Assembly (NCBI GenBank): GCA_019155185.1
Contig: CM032797.1
Span: forward strand, 17,136,659 to 17,200,658
Length of the DNA: 64,000 bases
From: Beaufortia kweichowensis
Lineage: Eukaryota > Chordata > Actinopteri > Cypriniformes > Gastromyzontidae
Direction: 5' to 3'
Position numbers and translations under genes: made by a program. Under the pieces are notes generated by a model. The model worked only from the letters and a program-made list of their open reading frames with translations, made no database searches and was not told the origin of the DNA. Shown here one piece after another: positions 27,501-39,230 of this stretch; position 1 is the first letter of the stretch, and each line of letters opens with the position of its first letter.

Positions 27501-30500
27501 GAGTCCTGCTGTTACACGAGCCCAAACAGAAGGTGGACCTGACCAAATACCTGGAAAATCAGAATTTTCGCTTCGATTACTCATTCGATGATGATGCCAC
27601 CAATGATTTGGTTTACAGGTAGCTTAATTCATTGCAGTTCAATTTAGTATATAATCCTAATACTATTTATAGACCCTCATTTTTTAAAACCTTTAAATGA
27701 CTCATTCTTCTGTGAACACAAAAGAAGAATATTTTGAGAAATAATGTTTTGTGTCCATACAATGGAGGTCAATGCGGGTCAATGTTGTTTGGTGTTTTAA
27801 AAATATCTTCTCTTGTGTTCTGCGAAAGAAAGTCAAACAGGGATAAATCGGGTAAATGAATAAGAGAATTTTTCTTTTCTTTAACAATTATATAGTAAAA
27901 AATTTGTGGAAGAATGATGCAAGCAATTGTTTAATATAATCTTTAATTTAATTAGATGGTTATGAATTGGACTTTTAGGTTTACGGCTAAACCTCTGGTT
28001 AAGACCATTTTTGAAGGTGGAATGGCAACGTGCTTTGCATACGGTCAGACAGGAAGCGGAAAGACCCATGTAAGTGATTTAATTTAAATTAATTATTAAT
28101 TAAAAAAGTGAAATTCTGAGTTTTTCACACGAATACTTATTTACAGACAATGGGTGGAGACTTCTCTGGAAAGAATCAAAACAGTTCTAAAGGGATCTAC
28201 GCCCTGGCAGGTGATTGTAACTATCAAATGTACTTTTACATAGTGGTCTGTTCTGTATTTACCTTGTTTGTTCATGTATGAATCTGTCTGCATACCTCAC
28301 AGCGCAGGATGTATTTAGCCTCCTAAAGCAAAAGCGATATGCCGATATGGACCTGTGCCCATATGTGACTTTTTTTGAGATCTACAATGGCAAGGTTTGA
28401 ACATGCACATGATGTTTTGCCAAACACCTGTCTGTTAGCTTTGGCTTTGTGTGTTCATGCTGATTTTATGCTGCTCTGATTTTAGATTTCTGTTGTAAGC
28501 ATTGAGTACTAGCTCAAGCGTGATTGTAAACTGTGCCATTTGTGCAGGTGTTCGATTTGCTGAATAAGAAAGCAATGCTACGTGTTTTGGAGGATGATAA
28601 ACAGCAGGTCAATGTCGTTGGCCTGCAGGAAGTGCCCGTGTCATCTGTTGATGATGTCATCAAAATGATTGAGCGGGGAAGTGCATGCAGGTATGCAAAA
28701 AGTAGTCTTACTTTTAGTATTTTGTTCCGTTATGTGCTTAAAACATAAACATAATTCAACTGGGTTTTGTAACTCTATTCCAGAACATCTGGTCAGACGT
28801 TTGCCAATGCCAGCTCTTCACGGTCACATGCGGTATTGCAAGTAATCCTGAGGCGGCGGAATTTCCTTCATGGGAAGTTTTCTCTGGTGGACCTTGCCGG
28901 GAATGAGCGCGGTACTGATGTCAGCAGTAACGATAGGCACACTATAGTAGAGACAGCAGAGATCAACCGCAGCCTGCTGGCTTTGAAGGTGCTGCTCATG
29001 TCTATATTTATTTAATAGAAAAATTTTGTTCTCAACCCCACAACATTGTAGGTATCAACATTTTTTATTTAGATTTATCCCAGTTTTAACTGGTTTGATA
29101 TTGGTTTTAAACGCATTTTAATTGAGAAAATGGTCCTGTCTCAGAAGTAATGTCTAGACTTAATTTACAACACAATTGATAGACACAAATTTGTATCCAA
29201 TTTGTTGACTTTTCCTACAAAAATGGCAATATACGATCTAGTAAATTTTGATCGTGTATTGTATGTATTTTCCCTGACTCCTCAGGAATGTATCCGGTCT
29301 TTGGGTCAGAACAGCGAGCACATCCCATTCAGGATGAGCAAACTCACCCAGGTGCTCCGGGATTCCTTCATTGGAGAAAACTCCAGGACCTGTATGGTAA
29401 GAAGTTACAATTTGACTGTGCCAATATTTATTTGTTTGTGTTTTTATTTTGTTTGCATTTAAATAAAACCTGTAATATTAATTACAGTAAAAATGTTTTT
29501 TGCCTATTTCAGATTGCAATGATCTCGCCAGGCATGACTTCCTGTGAATACACTTTGAACACGCTACGCTACGCAAACAGGTGCAAACAATTTTATCCTT
29601 TTCATCCTTCATTTTGATATGCTTTGATTTTGATATTGTCACATCTTATTTTGTTTTTTGCTGAGGAGACCCTCTGGTGGTTTGATTCGGTGTTACAGTC
29701 TGACTTTTGTGCTTCTGACAGGGTGAAAGAATTGAATGGAATGTCTAAGGGAGCTTCGGTGGAGAATGGTGCAAACCTAGAACTTTCTGAAGAGGAGGGA
29801 AGCTCCTCAGAGGAGGTGAGTGGATAACACATATGGGTAATTTCATGCAAATGTCAACCTTACATGAAAAAAATCATTTTACCAAAGGTTTTAACTACTG
29901 ATACTACTGATAGCTCAGATGTCAGTATTTGTTTTAAGCATTTTGATGTTCATATGTATTTTGGAATGAGTCTGTCTTGGGGTGTCAAAAATATCTTAAG
30001 ATAATGATCTTTATAGAAACATCCTTTAAAATGTATTTGTTTCAGGAGTCTGTTCTCCCAGCGTTTGAGGCCATATCTCAAGTGTCTGCGATGGAGGAGA
30101 GGTTTTATGAGGAACTGAAGGTCTGTAGTTTTTTGATGTAATGACATTTTGAAAAGATATATTTATGTACACACCTGATCTGTGTGGGAGATTTGTTTTA
30201 AACCTTGCTTTAATTCCTGAATGCATTGCTAAAGGCATACTGTCCTTTTAACACCTGCTTTACAAAAACTGTTCTGTTTATTTTCTATTAATCATCATGA
30301 GAGTTGTTACAGCAATGTTTCTATTACAGGGTTGCAATGAGGTTGTTGAATTTATGCAATATCCATCATTTGATATTGTGGCAAGTCTACCAGAGATTGA
30401 TTCATTCATGAAAAAACTGCAAGGTATTTCATTTCAATCCAAACATTTGACTCATTTATGACTTAATAATGCAGTTGTTGTAATGTAAATGTAAAAGTAT

Positions 30501-30928
30501 CAAATAGTTAAATTTACTTGTCATGAAATATAGGTGGACTAGAAGCACATGGTTATGTTTACCAATGAAAGATTTGCCTTCTGTGTCCTCTGAGGCTCTT
30601 GCTAAAGGTTGCATTCAAAGGATATATTTGTCATATTTGTATTGTGCTGCTTGCAGACATAAAACAGACATTATGACGTATATGTCCAATGATATGACCT
30701 CGGGAGTCTTTTAAATGAGACGTAGCTAGTATTACCTTAACCCTCCCATACCCACTCAATTTTAAAGTTTTAAGAACTGTGTAGTTTATAAGGACCATTA
30801 GAACAGCCTGCCATTTCCTGCTGAGCATTGAAATTGTTTTTCTTTTCTCTGTTGTAGAATCTTACCAGGCTTTGAGATCAGCCATTGAAGCAGAACAGAG
30901 GGTCAGGATGTCACCCAAACTAAACTGA
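24542..30928 (+). CDS. kif2c: Kinesin-13 microtubule depolymerase Kif2c (MCAK), complete, 22 exons
   Basis: This ATP-driven kinesin removes tubulin from microtubule ends at centromeres and spindle poles. Exons: 24542-24602, 24979-25073, 25193-25309, 25595-25652, 25767-25799, 26225-26356, 26442-26546, 26967-27040, 27143-27238, 27324-27378, 27456-27618, 27979-28069, 28147-28210, 28303-28394, 28548-28690, 28784-28988, 29286-29396, 29513-29580, 29722-29815, 30046-30120, 30330-30423, 30858-30928. Together they encode 698 aa; all junctions are GT-AG and in frame. Residues 103-106 are SRIP, an EB-binding SxIP motif. The motor spans about 262-592: RICVCVRKRPLN, class-specific KVD (301-303), P-loop GQTGSGKT (352-359), switch I NASSSRSH (468-475) and switch II DLAGNE (496-501). 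The start has a good context (AAGATGG). The neck is about 16 residues shorter than in human KIF2C, and residue 545 is Met in FRMSKL. The exon 8 acceptor could also be at 26973. KIF2C is favoured over KIF2A by the N-terminus and by the ptch2 neighbour. Confidence 0.93.
25340..25401 (+). repeat. 62-bp cyprinid SINE-tail-like repeat in kif2c intron 3
   Basis: It contains TTTAGCTGACACTTTTATCC and AAAGCGACTTACAAATATT. It differs at one base from 60271-60332 in the ptch2 intron and is related to the tail of the SINE at 20530-20664. Confidence 0.65.
26690..26955. repeat. Probable dispersed repeat in kif2c intron 7
   Basis: The block around GGGGGCCAAAAGTTTAGAAT, followed by GTACAGAATGTGCTGTTTCG and a GTGGCA...CTGATCACAA stretch, resembles a multi-copy fish sequence with a GGCCAAAAGTTTGGAATA start that I recall from cyprinids. 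The limits are approximate. Confidence 0.4.
27699..27890. repeat. Cyprinid hairpin-type repeat in kif2c intron 11
   Basis: It contains AACACAAAAGAAGAATATTT and AAAATATCTTCTCTTGTGTT as inverted arms around CCATACAATGGAGGTCAATG, so the insert can fold on itself. Same family as 1018-1175 and 39231-39487. Confidence 0.6.
27979..28988 (+). CDS. kif2c: kif2c motor core: nucleotide-binding exons 12-16
   Basis: These five exons carry the ATP site: P-loop in 27979-28069, the conserved THTMGG after it in 28147-28210, the FEIYNGK strand in 28303-28394, FDLLNKK in 28548-28690, and both switch regions in 28784-28988. All key residues for ATP binding and hydrolysis (P-loop Lys358, switch I Ser and Arg, switch II Asp496 and Glu501) are present, so the enzyme should be active. 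This entry is part of the whole-gene entry. Confidence 0.92.
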
Positions 30929-31069
30929 GATTCAGCTGAAAATGAAATCTGTAAAACAAACTAATAATGCAATTTCCACTAGGTTTAATAATCATATCTG
31001 ATATCTGTCTAAAGTCATATTTGTGTTTGTCTGTGGATGTTTCGTAGTGTTACGTTTCTTTGTTTACTA

Positions 31070-31075
31070 AATAAA
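31070..31075 (+). terminator. kif2c: kif2c poly(A) signal
   Basis: AATAAA lies 142 bp after the kif2c stop codon, followed by a GT-rich stretch (GTTCCTTGGATCTTGT). This gives a short 3' UTR of roughly 160-180 nt. Confidence 0.7.
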
Positions 31076-31179
31076 GGTTCCTTGGATCTTGTAAATCACA
31101 TTTAGAGTTGTCCTGGTTTTTAAAGCCATCTTTATGAATCTCTTTATATTTCAGATATCAACCTTTGAACAGTTTTTTT

Positions 31180-32520
31180 TTTTATGTTGATGATGCCATG
31201 GTGCACAGTAAGAGGAGGTGGTATGGCTTTAAGAGTGCTTACTTGTACCACCCAACACTACCATCATCCCCATCAGTATTGACTTCCAAACCTTTACTAT
31301 ATTCAAACCAAAACCAGTGTACACACTTGCCCTGCAGGCACAAGCTCAATGGTCTAATAAACAGCTCACACCAAACATGTTTACCCCAAAGGATAAAAAA
31401 TGGCCTGTGGGTGGCCCTACATCTCCATGTGAGGGCTCGAAGCTCAACTGCTTCCTCTAAGCTCTCTGGGTGGCATTTTTCCCAAACATGTATACATGTA
31501 TTCACCAATGGAGTGATGTAAATTAAAAATTGTGTCTCCTTTAAATGGGTCTAACCTTCTTAGCATGTTTTAACATTCATGTTATTTGGGACTATTAGGA
31601 ACTATAATTTATTTTCATTTTTCACAGACCGGGATTAGATTAAGTCAGTACTAGGCCTTAGTTAAATGAGGACATTTAAGCCGCTTATATAAATGTGCCT
31701 TAGAAAAACATTACTGTTGTGCATCTTGAGACAAAACAATGGCACGGATATATTTCAAGATATGTTGATGCAGTTGATTTCAGTTAAGACAGCTCAAATA
31801 TGCATTTTAGTCTGGGGCTATAGGCTTAAGCCTTGTCTGTGAAACCGGGCCAGAGTTTTCTAAAATGTTTTAGTGATGGAAGTGTGGCGTTTATGTAGTA
31901 TTTACATAGAGGGTGATGTATAGCCAGCTGCTTGATTTTGAAGAATGATCCCTGACAGAATGATCAGGACCCTGTTGCAAACGGAGACTATACATTATCC
32001 TGCTTATTAAACAGCTTGCTTAAACAGCTTGTTATATATATTATGCATTATTATATTATTAATTAGGCAAATTTTTAGCTCATATGTCATTAGTTTTGTG
32101 TGTTTTTATCAGAAGGGCTGTGTAAAAAATTATAATATGGTCTATACTAAAGTATTGTGGTTCTGTTATTATAAATGATTAGCCAACATTCTCTCTGTAA
32201 CAACATTTTAGAATAAATGCACATGTACAGACCTGCATCTTTTAATTCAATTGTCTACTGTTTTAAGGAAAACTTTTAAGCTAACTTTTGCAGGGATTTA
32301 TATTTATCAAACATGTTTGATGTGAGCTGAGTCGTGTATCTGTTGGACATGAGCCTGCTTGACTTTCCTCTTTGGATTCCAGCTGTCAACATTAATATTT
32401 TCTCGGCGTGGAGAAAATGCTTGACGTGCCGTAGCCGTTGCTCAGTTCCCATCACCTCCACAGACTAAATAAGGAGACAAACCACCCAGCAAGCCCATTG
32501 GAGGACCACCTCTGTTCTTT
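31180..32520 (+). repeat. Source half of a tandem segmental duplication (3' flank of kif2c)
   Basis: Segments 31180-31520 and 32230-32520 match 33775-34170 and 34595-34860 in the same order and strand. Examples are GTTGATGATGCCATGGTGCA, CTCTAAGCTCTCTGGGTGGC, TTTTCTCGGCGTGGAGAAAA and CACCTCCACAGACTAAATAA. Together with matches in kif2c itself (see 33045-33412) the duplicated unit ran from about 29.61 to 32.53 kb. The intervening DNA carries a MITE absent from the other copy. Confidence 0.75.
31616..31850. mobile_element. Cyprinid MITE with CCCGGTTTCACAGAC-type ends
   Basis: The left end is TTTTTCACAGACCGGGATTA. The right end on the minus strand is GCCCGGTTTCACAGACAAGG. Internal words (AGGCCTTAGTTAA, GACAAAACAATGGCA, GGCTTAAGCCTTG) match a family I recognise as abundant in cyprinids. 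It lacks coding capacity. It lies within the source half of the duplication but is missing from the copied half. Confidence 0.65.
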
Positions 32521-33044
32521 TTTCCTCCTACAATAAGATATACATGATGCTACAGTTACTTTAAGTATATTGTGCAAATACTAAAATTTACACACGTATA
32601 TTGCTGGACTGTTTTTAGTCTTGCAACATTAGGGAACATAAATGGTAAGTAAATGGTATTTGACTAAAACGTTACAATGTCAATTATTAAACCCACAAAG
32701 TACGAACAAATTATGAAACTGGTATGCTGTGTGTTAGTTAGAATGGCCTAATTTATTCCCTTTATTGAAACTAGTGATATACTCTCTGTTCTTATTACGT
32801 CTTATTTGATAAGCTCTGGCAGATGTCTGGAGATGAGCACATTATGCACACAATTAAGTGATTTGATTAGTTTTATAGGAACCATGCAAAGCAATAAATG
32901 ATTTGATGACTTGCATTAAAATATTAATTAAGCAGATTTGGTCGTCATAATTTAAGATGGCATAATGATAAAAATTTATAAAAATAGCACATTAGGCTGT
33001 GCAAACAGAAGCAATTTTCTTTCTTTTAATCCTTGACATGAAGT

Positions 33045-33412
33045 TAGATTTTGAAATGCTTTAATATGGCCGTATCTTATTTTTGAGATTTTGTTGAACT
33101 GCAGATGCAGGCAGAAACAGGCAGATCCCTTCGCTTTAGGATTTGCTTATGGTTGGCTGAGGAGGCCATCTGGTGGATTGATTAGGTGTTACAGTTTGAT
33201 TCGTGTGCTGATAGAGTTTAGTGCAAACTCTTCAAAGAAGGGAAAAGGTTAAGTTATGGTCATTATATGTAAATCCAAATATCTTTCTATATTCAAAATT
33301 AAAATCTGTTTCAATAAATGACATATTGTAAAACCATAGTGGGATCTGTTATACTTCATCATATGCATTTGGAATTCATGTACTTGTGTTTCAGAAGTCT
33401 GTTCTCCCAGCA
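33045..33412 (+). pseudogene. kif2c: Decayed duplicate of kif2c exons 19-20 and flanking introns
   Basis: Positions 33150-33245 match the end of kif2c intron 18 and exon 19: GCTGAGGAGRCC, TCTGGTGG, GGTGTTACAGT, then GTGCAAAC..TCTTCAAAGAAGG. Positions 33391-33412 match the exon 20 acceptor and start (TTTCAG, then RAGTCTGTTCTCCCAGC). The frame is destroyed, the exon 19 acceptor is lost (CTGATAG replaces CTGACAG) and the downstream exons are missing. It is a non-functional relic from a tandem duplication of the kif2c 3' end. Confidence 0.7.
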
Positions 33413-33419
33413 TTCTGCC

Positions 33420-33660
33420 AGTTCTTTTTGTAGTCCTGTTCCAAGTTCAGTTTTATCTTGTTAACCTTGATTACTCGATGTATAAATATATCCCTGTGTT
33501 TTCCATTGTTCTCTGCTATTTTGGCATTTGCTGTGTTCATGTGTTTTCTTGCTTGTTGTTCCTGGTTCATCGTTTATGGAATGTCTTACTATTTTGGACT
33601 TACTAAACATTTAGTCTTGCACTTAGATCCGTTCTTCTCATCTAAATGTTTGTACATTAT
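33420..33660 (+). mobile_element. LTR-like insertion within the duplicated copy
   Basis: A T-rich segment with the TCCTGTTCCAAG / CCCTGTGTTTTCC / TTCATGTGTTTTCTTGC / CACTTAGATCCGTTC run of words that I associate with fish Gypsy-type LTRs. It interrupts the duplicate between its kif2c part and its 3' flank part. The ends were not defined. Confidence 0.3.
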
Positions 33661-33774
33661 TTTAATATCTTAATAATTTAACTTTATTTTAATAATCATT
33701 TTGCTACCTACCAAAACTCATATTTGTTTTTGTTTGTGTGAAAGTTTTAATTTTCTTTATGTTAAGTTTAATTT

Positions 33775-34860
33775 TCATGTTGATGATGCCAAAGTGCACA
33801 GTAAAATAAGGTGGTATGGGCTAGAAGCACTGCCTTATACCCTCCACCCTTCCTATCATCCCCAAATGTACCCAACAGCCTTGACCTCCAAACCCTCACT
33901 ATATACAAGCCACAAGCAGTGTATACACTTGCCCTCCAAGCAGAAGCTGACACATAACAAATCAAAGGTCTAATAAACAGCTCACATTGAACAGTTTACC
34001 CCAAAGGATGAAAATAAACAAAATCGTCTTGCGAGTGGGTGGCCCCACATCTCCATGTGAGGCCCAGAAGCTCAACTACTTCCTCTAAGCTCTCTGGGTG
34101 GCATTTCCCAACCAACCCCCACCCACCCAATTTGAAAAGCACATAGCAGTGGTACATGTATTCACCAAATTAGTGCAGTATAACTTAAATTGTCTCTGAG
34201 CACTATAATAAGATGTTAAAAATCTGTAAATGCATCGTTTGTCACTTTGTATTAAAGCATTTGTTAAATCCTATATGTAATGTCATTTTACAAACTTTGT
34301 TTTCTGTTCATTTTGGCCCTATAATGCTCAAATATTTCAGCATATAGTTGATAAACAAAGTGTGTATTTCACGGTAGCCTTTTTAATATGCATGCTGCTA
34401 CGCATGTTCTAATGCCAAATGTTATAAATGTACATTAAAATACCTTATGTTCATGTACCAGTGAACAGTTAAGTTAAGTAAAGTAAATCTAATTGAATCC
34501 TTTAGTTTTTATGATGATATAACTCTACACAATTAGTCAGCATAAATGTTTATCTTCATCTGTAATGAAGTTACAAAATAGCTGCAATGGACTTCCTACA
34601 AACCTGCACCTTTTAATTCAGTTGTCTACAGTTTTAAGGAAGACTCTAAAGCTAAATGAACATTTGCAGGGATTTTTGTGAGTCTTGTATCAATTGGACA
34701 CGAGTCTGTTTGACTCTCCTCTCTGGATTCCAGCTATCCACATGAATATTTTCTCGGCGTGGAGAAAATTGGCAGTGGCCGTTGCTCAGTTCACATCACC
34801 TCCACAGACTAAATAAACAGACAAGCCACCCAGCAAGCCCATTGGAGGAGCATGCAGAAC
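33775..34860 (+). repeat. Copied half of the tandem duplication (kif2c 3' flank)
   Basis: 33775-34170 corresponds to 31180-31520, and 34595-34860 corresponds to 32230-32520, in direct orientation about 2.4-2.6 kb away. The best-kept part is 34735-34855 (TTTTCTCGGCGTGGAGAAAA, CCGTTGCTCAGTTC, CACCTCCACAGACTAAATAA, AGCAAGCCCATTGGAGGA). Confidence 0.75.
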
Positions 34861-35861
34861 AACCTCTGGGTTTCTTTGCCTCCTAAACTCTTTCTTTTCT
34901 ATGGCCTCGCTCTTATATGGCCTTTTAAATTTGTTCTGATGCTTGGAGAAGAACTGCATGCCAAGTTTTTTATTTATTTCACTGTTTTATAAATTGCTTC
35001 TGGCAACACACTGATGATAAGTTCATGTCTCTCAAAATGTTTTCCCTTTATGCAAATACTCCCAATGTGCATATTATAACTGTACAGGTGCCAAAATGAA
35101 AAAAAAAACAAGTTAAAAATTGTATAAAGGATTTTTAAAGCCATAACAGACTCTTCTTTCAACTTCAGTTTTCTTTTCATAATCTGAATCCTGAATCTGC
35201 CATCGACCCACGGATTCATTGACATTTTACGCACCGAAATATCGTCAGCTCCCAAAACGGGTATATTACAGAAACAAAGATTAGCAAACTGTAAAAATTG
35301 TGTCTTTAAATAGTTATTAACCTGTATTATTCTGAATTCACGAAAAGTTTTCATAGAAAAGTAAAGGTGGATTTCCTGACCTGAACATTGCGGTCCTTTC
35401 CAGTCAAGTACATCTTCCGGTTGCCATGATCAATCTGGTTTTAACCGCAAAAGTGCTGTTTAAAATTTAAATTAAAATAAATTAAAGCTTAAATGCATGT
35501 ACATTGACTTTACTGTAAACATTGTGTGCTGAATATTTTATTTTCTATAAATTATTACGTCTATGTTTTTAACTGGTTTGTAAAGGCACATCTCTGACAG
35601 AGAGAGGTGGCTGATTATAGCCTTTCCAAAATATATACAGGTGAGACTTGTCCTGATTAAAAAAAAATAATAAACGATAAAGATTTTTATATGTCGCTTA
35701 CTCTGCCCTCAGTGAACATAAACATTGCAAATAACGCCGTTACATGAATATATCTTAAAAACTAAACCTGGTCGAGGAATATGCTGCAATCGGGTTATTT
35801 TAGGTGTAGAAAGCCACTCATTAATGAAGCCGTTTAGAGATCAGTGGCTGACATTGTGCTA

Positions 35862-35875
35862 CCAATAGAGGGCAG
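35862..35875 (+). promoter_or_regulatory. CTCF-like motif, plus orientation
   Basis: CCAATAGAGGGCAG matches the CTCF core CCASYAGRKGGCRS at 13 of 14 positions. Confidence 0.35.
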
Positions 35876-36880
35876 TCAAACTGTGCAGAAAGACCATTTA
35901 ATAGTGTGACGTAAAAGATTAAAAATCTAATGTCTTGGAGTTGAAATATCGTTGGGAAATTAATCTGCAAAGTATGTTTACAAATTAGAAAAATCAACTC
36001 TTGGAAGTTCCCGGCATAATATTGGGTGTAGTTTTTAGAGTCAGGCACATTGGCGCTTGCCTATTTTTTATGCAGTTTGGCATTGCTTGGCATGATCATT
36101 GGCACCAAACACTGGGTGCCTGATATTAATGTACTCACAGAGGTGCTTTACTATTTGATTTTGTGCATGAATGCTCTACTGTTGTTTGAAGGGATTGTTA
36201 AGTATTTCTAATGGTAATGTCCCAGCAATGTTCTCCATGAGATTGTTTCCAACATCATTTAAGATAATTTTGCTATTCTTTTCAAAGGGGGAATGATCAG
36301 CTGTGTCTGTGTGGTGTTCGGCATGACAAGGTACAGACACTGGCGGCAGGCACTGTCTTCGGGGCTGCGGTGAGTCTGGTTTTCCCCAGCTGGGTATACT
36401 TGTTAATGCTTCCATTTCTGTGTGGCTAGAGGACAGGGTGCCCGTCAACACAGGTGTGCAAACCACAGTGGCTAACAAAGAGGTTGTATTATTAAAACTC
36501 ATGCACACATTCTTCTCTACTGTATGGTATATTTAGCATTTTGTCATTCCAAACTGTATAAGTGTACAAGCCCTGCACATTAGAAATGAGAAGAACTTAC
36601 ATAATAACGTAACTGCCATGTGGTAAAACATATGAATGTTAATATTTCTCATAATATATTAAATTACGAAAATAGTAGTAGTACGAAAATAGTACTTGGA
36701 TGAAGGTAAAAGTATATGAAATGCCACTTAAAGTGTTTCACTTTATTAGTTTACAAATACTTTATAGTGTGAATATTTATCTAGTTAAATATAACTATAT
36801 AAGTGAAATTTTAGTACACAATATTTACTAAACTGCAAGACTTTGCAGTTGACTTGCAGGTTCTAGTCTTTAATAGTAAC

Positions 36881-36895
36881 AGCGCCATCTAGTGA
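36881..36895 (-). promoter_or_regulatory. CTCF-like motif, minus orientation
   Basis: The minus strand reads TCACTAGATGGCGCT, the CACTAGRKGGCGCT form of the CTCF core. It lies about 1 kb from the plus-oriented motif, so the two face each other in the gap between the two genes. Confidence 0.4.
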
Positions 36896-39230
36896 TAAAA
36901 TACCCTAATAGGTCATTCATATGCTTCTAAGTTGTTGCACTTGATAACACTGCAAGAACATTACAACAACATTACCTATTTTAGATTCATAAACAGCAGC
37001 ACTTTCTGTCTTATTGTACCAAAGGGGACATAATACCCATAAAAGAACATTGCAATCTTGCACTAATATTACTAAACCTGGTCTAATACTAACATTCAGG
37101 CTGTTACTCATTTTGTTTACCGCTTGGGGTAAAAACCTGTTTTTGAATCAAGTTGTTTATTTTCTGGTCTTACAAACTTGCTTGGCCTTGAGTCAGGCTT
37201 TAAGCAGCTACAAAGAGCAGCTGTGTCAGAGTACAAGTGTTTTATCAAAACTGTCTGTCTTACTTTTAGAGTTAGCAAGCACAAGATCTCTTCACATCTG
37301 TAGTTTACATGTTTTTGTTATATTAAGCTTACAAGCATCACACATAATCAATAAAAATGCAGCCCACCAAAACAGCACAATTGTAACATGCACTGCTAAA
37401 CTTATCGCATTACATTTCTTTGGATCATCTTTGCTACCCACAAGGCCACTAATATGTCAGCGCTGTGAACGCAGTTCGGAAAAGTTCGACGGATGCCATA
37501 TATGGACAAACATTTAAACCCAGAGCACCCGAGGACACATATGGCGCAGTTTTTTGCGCTACACATGTTGTGCTGGCCACATAAAATGGCTCTGCCAGTC
37601 TCCTCACTACGTTTATTACGCTTTACTACCTCTCATGTGTGCTTAATTATTTTCTGACAGTCTTTTAACCGGAGCGCCATGCAGCACACAGCAACTTTAT
37701 AAATATTGCCTCTCTACTATTTTCAACCTAGACAGTTCTGCCTTGTGAATTGCAAGACTAAAGGGCCCAGAGAGCAGCCTAGAGAGATTTACATCCCCAA
37801 ATAGAGCCCCCTGACGCACAAAATGCAACTCCAACATGGCTGGCATTCAAACTGTTATTGTTTTAACCAAACAAACCACTTCTAAACACTGGGTTTGCAT
37901 TACAAGTTCATATTTAGGCCCTTCTGTAAACATCATTGGGCAGAATGAATCAATTAAAAGAGCATTACGTTAGTTCCTGTTTATTTAAAACATGTTTACA
38001 CTGCAGGGGCCTGCCTGAAAATTCATATTGTTCCTGCGCTGGATCAGGACCTAGAAATTGCAAACACATTTGTTAGTTTGAAGCTATTTTTGTAAATATT
38101 GATCTGTGCTCTGTATAATGAGGTCAGTGAACTAATGAGGATAAGTTAATGGATAAACAAGACGTATAGAGAGAAGAGTTGGGATATTTTAGTATATACA
38201 AGTCTTTAGTTTAGATTTTGTACTGAAAATATAATATAAAATAATACTGTCGTATTCTTTACAGTCAAGCCTTTAAATAAAGTTATCATCACCACTTCTT
38301 GTTTCCAGCTACATCAACGCTCCTAAAACCATAATAATAGCTGAAGGAGATAAACTGTGAATAGAAGTGTAATCTTTTTACCCATTTTCAGTCATGCTGA
38401 GAATGAGAGACCCGTGCCAGTCACCATAAATGTAAAGTACACACACACACACTTCTAATTAATCAGTCCTATTGAATTCAAGCAACAATTGAGCGCTCAT
38501 CCTCTGGCCACCCAAGCAGCACAGCGGATCATGTGTTCCTTCTTTTGTTCTCACCCAATTTTTTCCCTCCCCCTCTTTCGCCTGCCCCATATAGACACCG
38601 CTTTGCTCCGATTGTCGCCGTCCAAACGCAGCTATCTGTTGTTAAACGTGTCAGCTGTTATCTCACCCGTATATTACAGACTATTTAAGGGGGAAAGATC
38701 TTTTAGTTGGTGCCAGCTGCTGCTCCCGTTGCTCTCTCTGTACAGTTATGTTTGCACACACACACACACACGAGACTGCGTTCCTGCTCCATGCTAATCT
38801 CAGTCTCTATCTGCTCTGATAAAGTTTATAGAATTGGGTGGGAGGGAGAGTCAGACCCCCCATCTTGTATCACACAGTGCCAGTGCCGTTTGGCTTCTGC
38901 GGCTCATGAAACACAGCCAAAGCCAGACATGAATGAGAGACAGCCCTATCACTCCTACGATCAGCTCGCTCCCCCTCGCTGTGTCTCGTTTCCTCCATCT
39001 GAACATGTTCGATACGTCACAGAGCTCCTCAGGAAGATGTAGCTAAACTACGTCAGCTGTTCTAATCTCATTACTGCCCAGCGGAAACCGGTGAAAGCTT
39101 GGGACCGCCAGTGAAGAAATATTTAGTGTATCTTGAGAAACTTGTTTGAAAGAGTGTATAGGAATATTTTTGTAATACTTTTTGTTGTCATAAGCGATCA
39201 ACTTTTTTTTTACTATTTTATTAATAAAAA

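Larger units (their letters stand above)
34861..39230. other. Intergenic stretch between kif2c and ptch2
   Basis: No exon chain was found. Frames of 167 aa (37014-37517, plus), 110 aa (36176-36508, minus) and 102-111 aa (38489-39042, plus) have no recognisable domain. CA repeats lie at 38438-38452 and 38755-38772. Two CTCF-like motifs are listed separately. Confidence 0.45.

Noticed and set aside
37014..37517. 167-aa plus-strand open frame between the genes
   Set aside because: No domain, no convincing splice sites and an odd Leu/Ser-rich composition. It is compatible with chance in AT-rich DNA.
38489..39042. Overlapping 102-aa and 111-aa plus-strand frames considered as an exon of an intervening gene
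   Set aside because: They overlap in different frames, include a CA microsatellite translated as Thr-His runs, and match no family I know.
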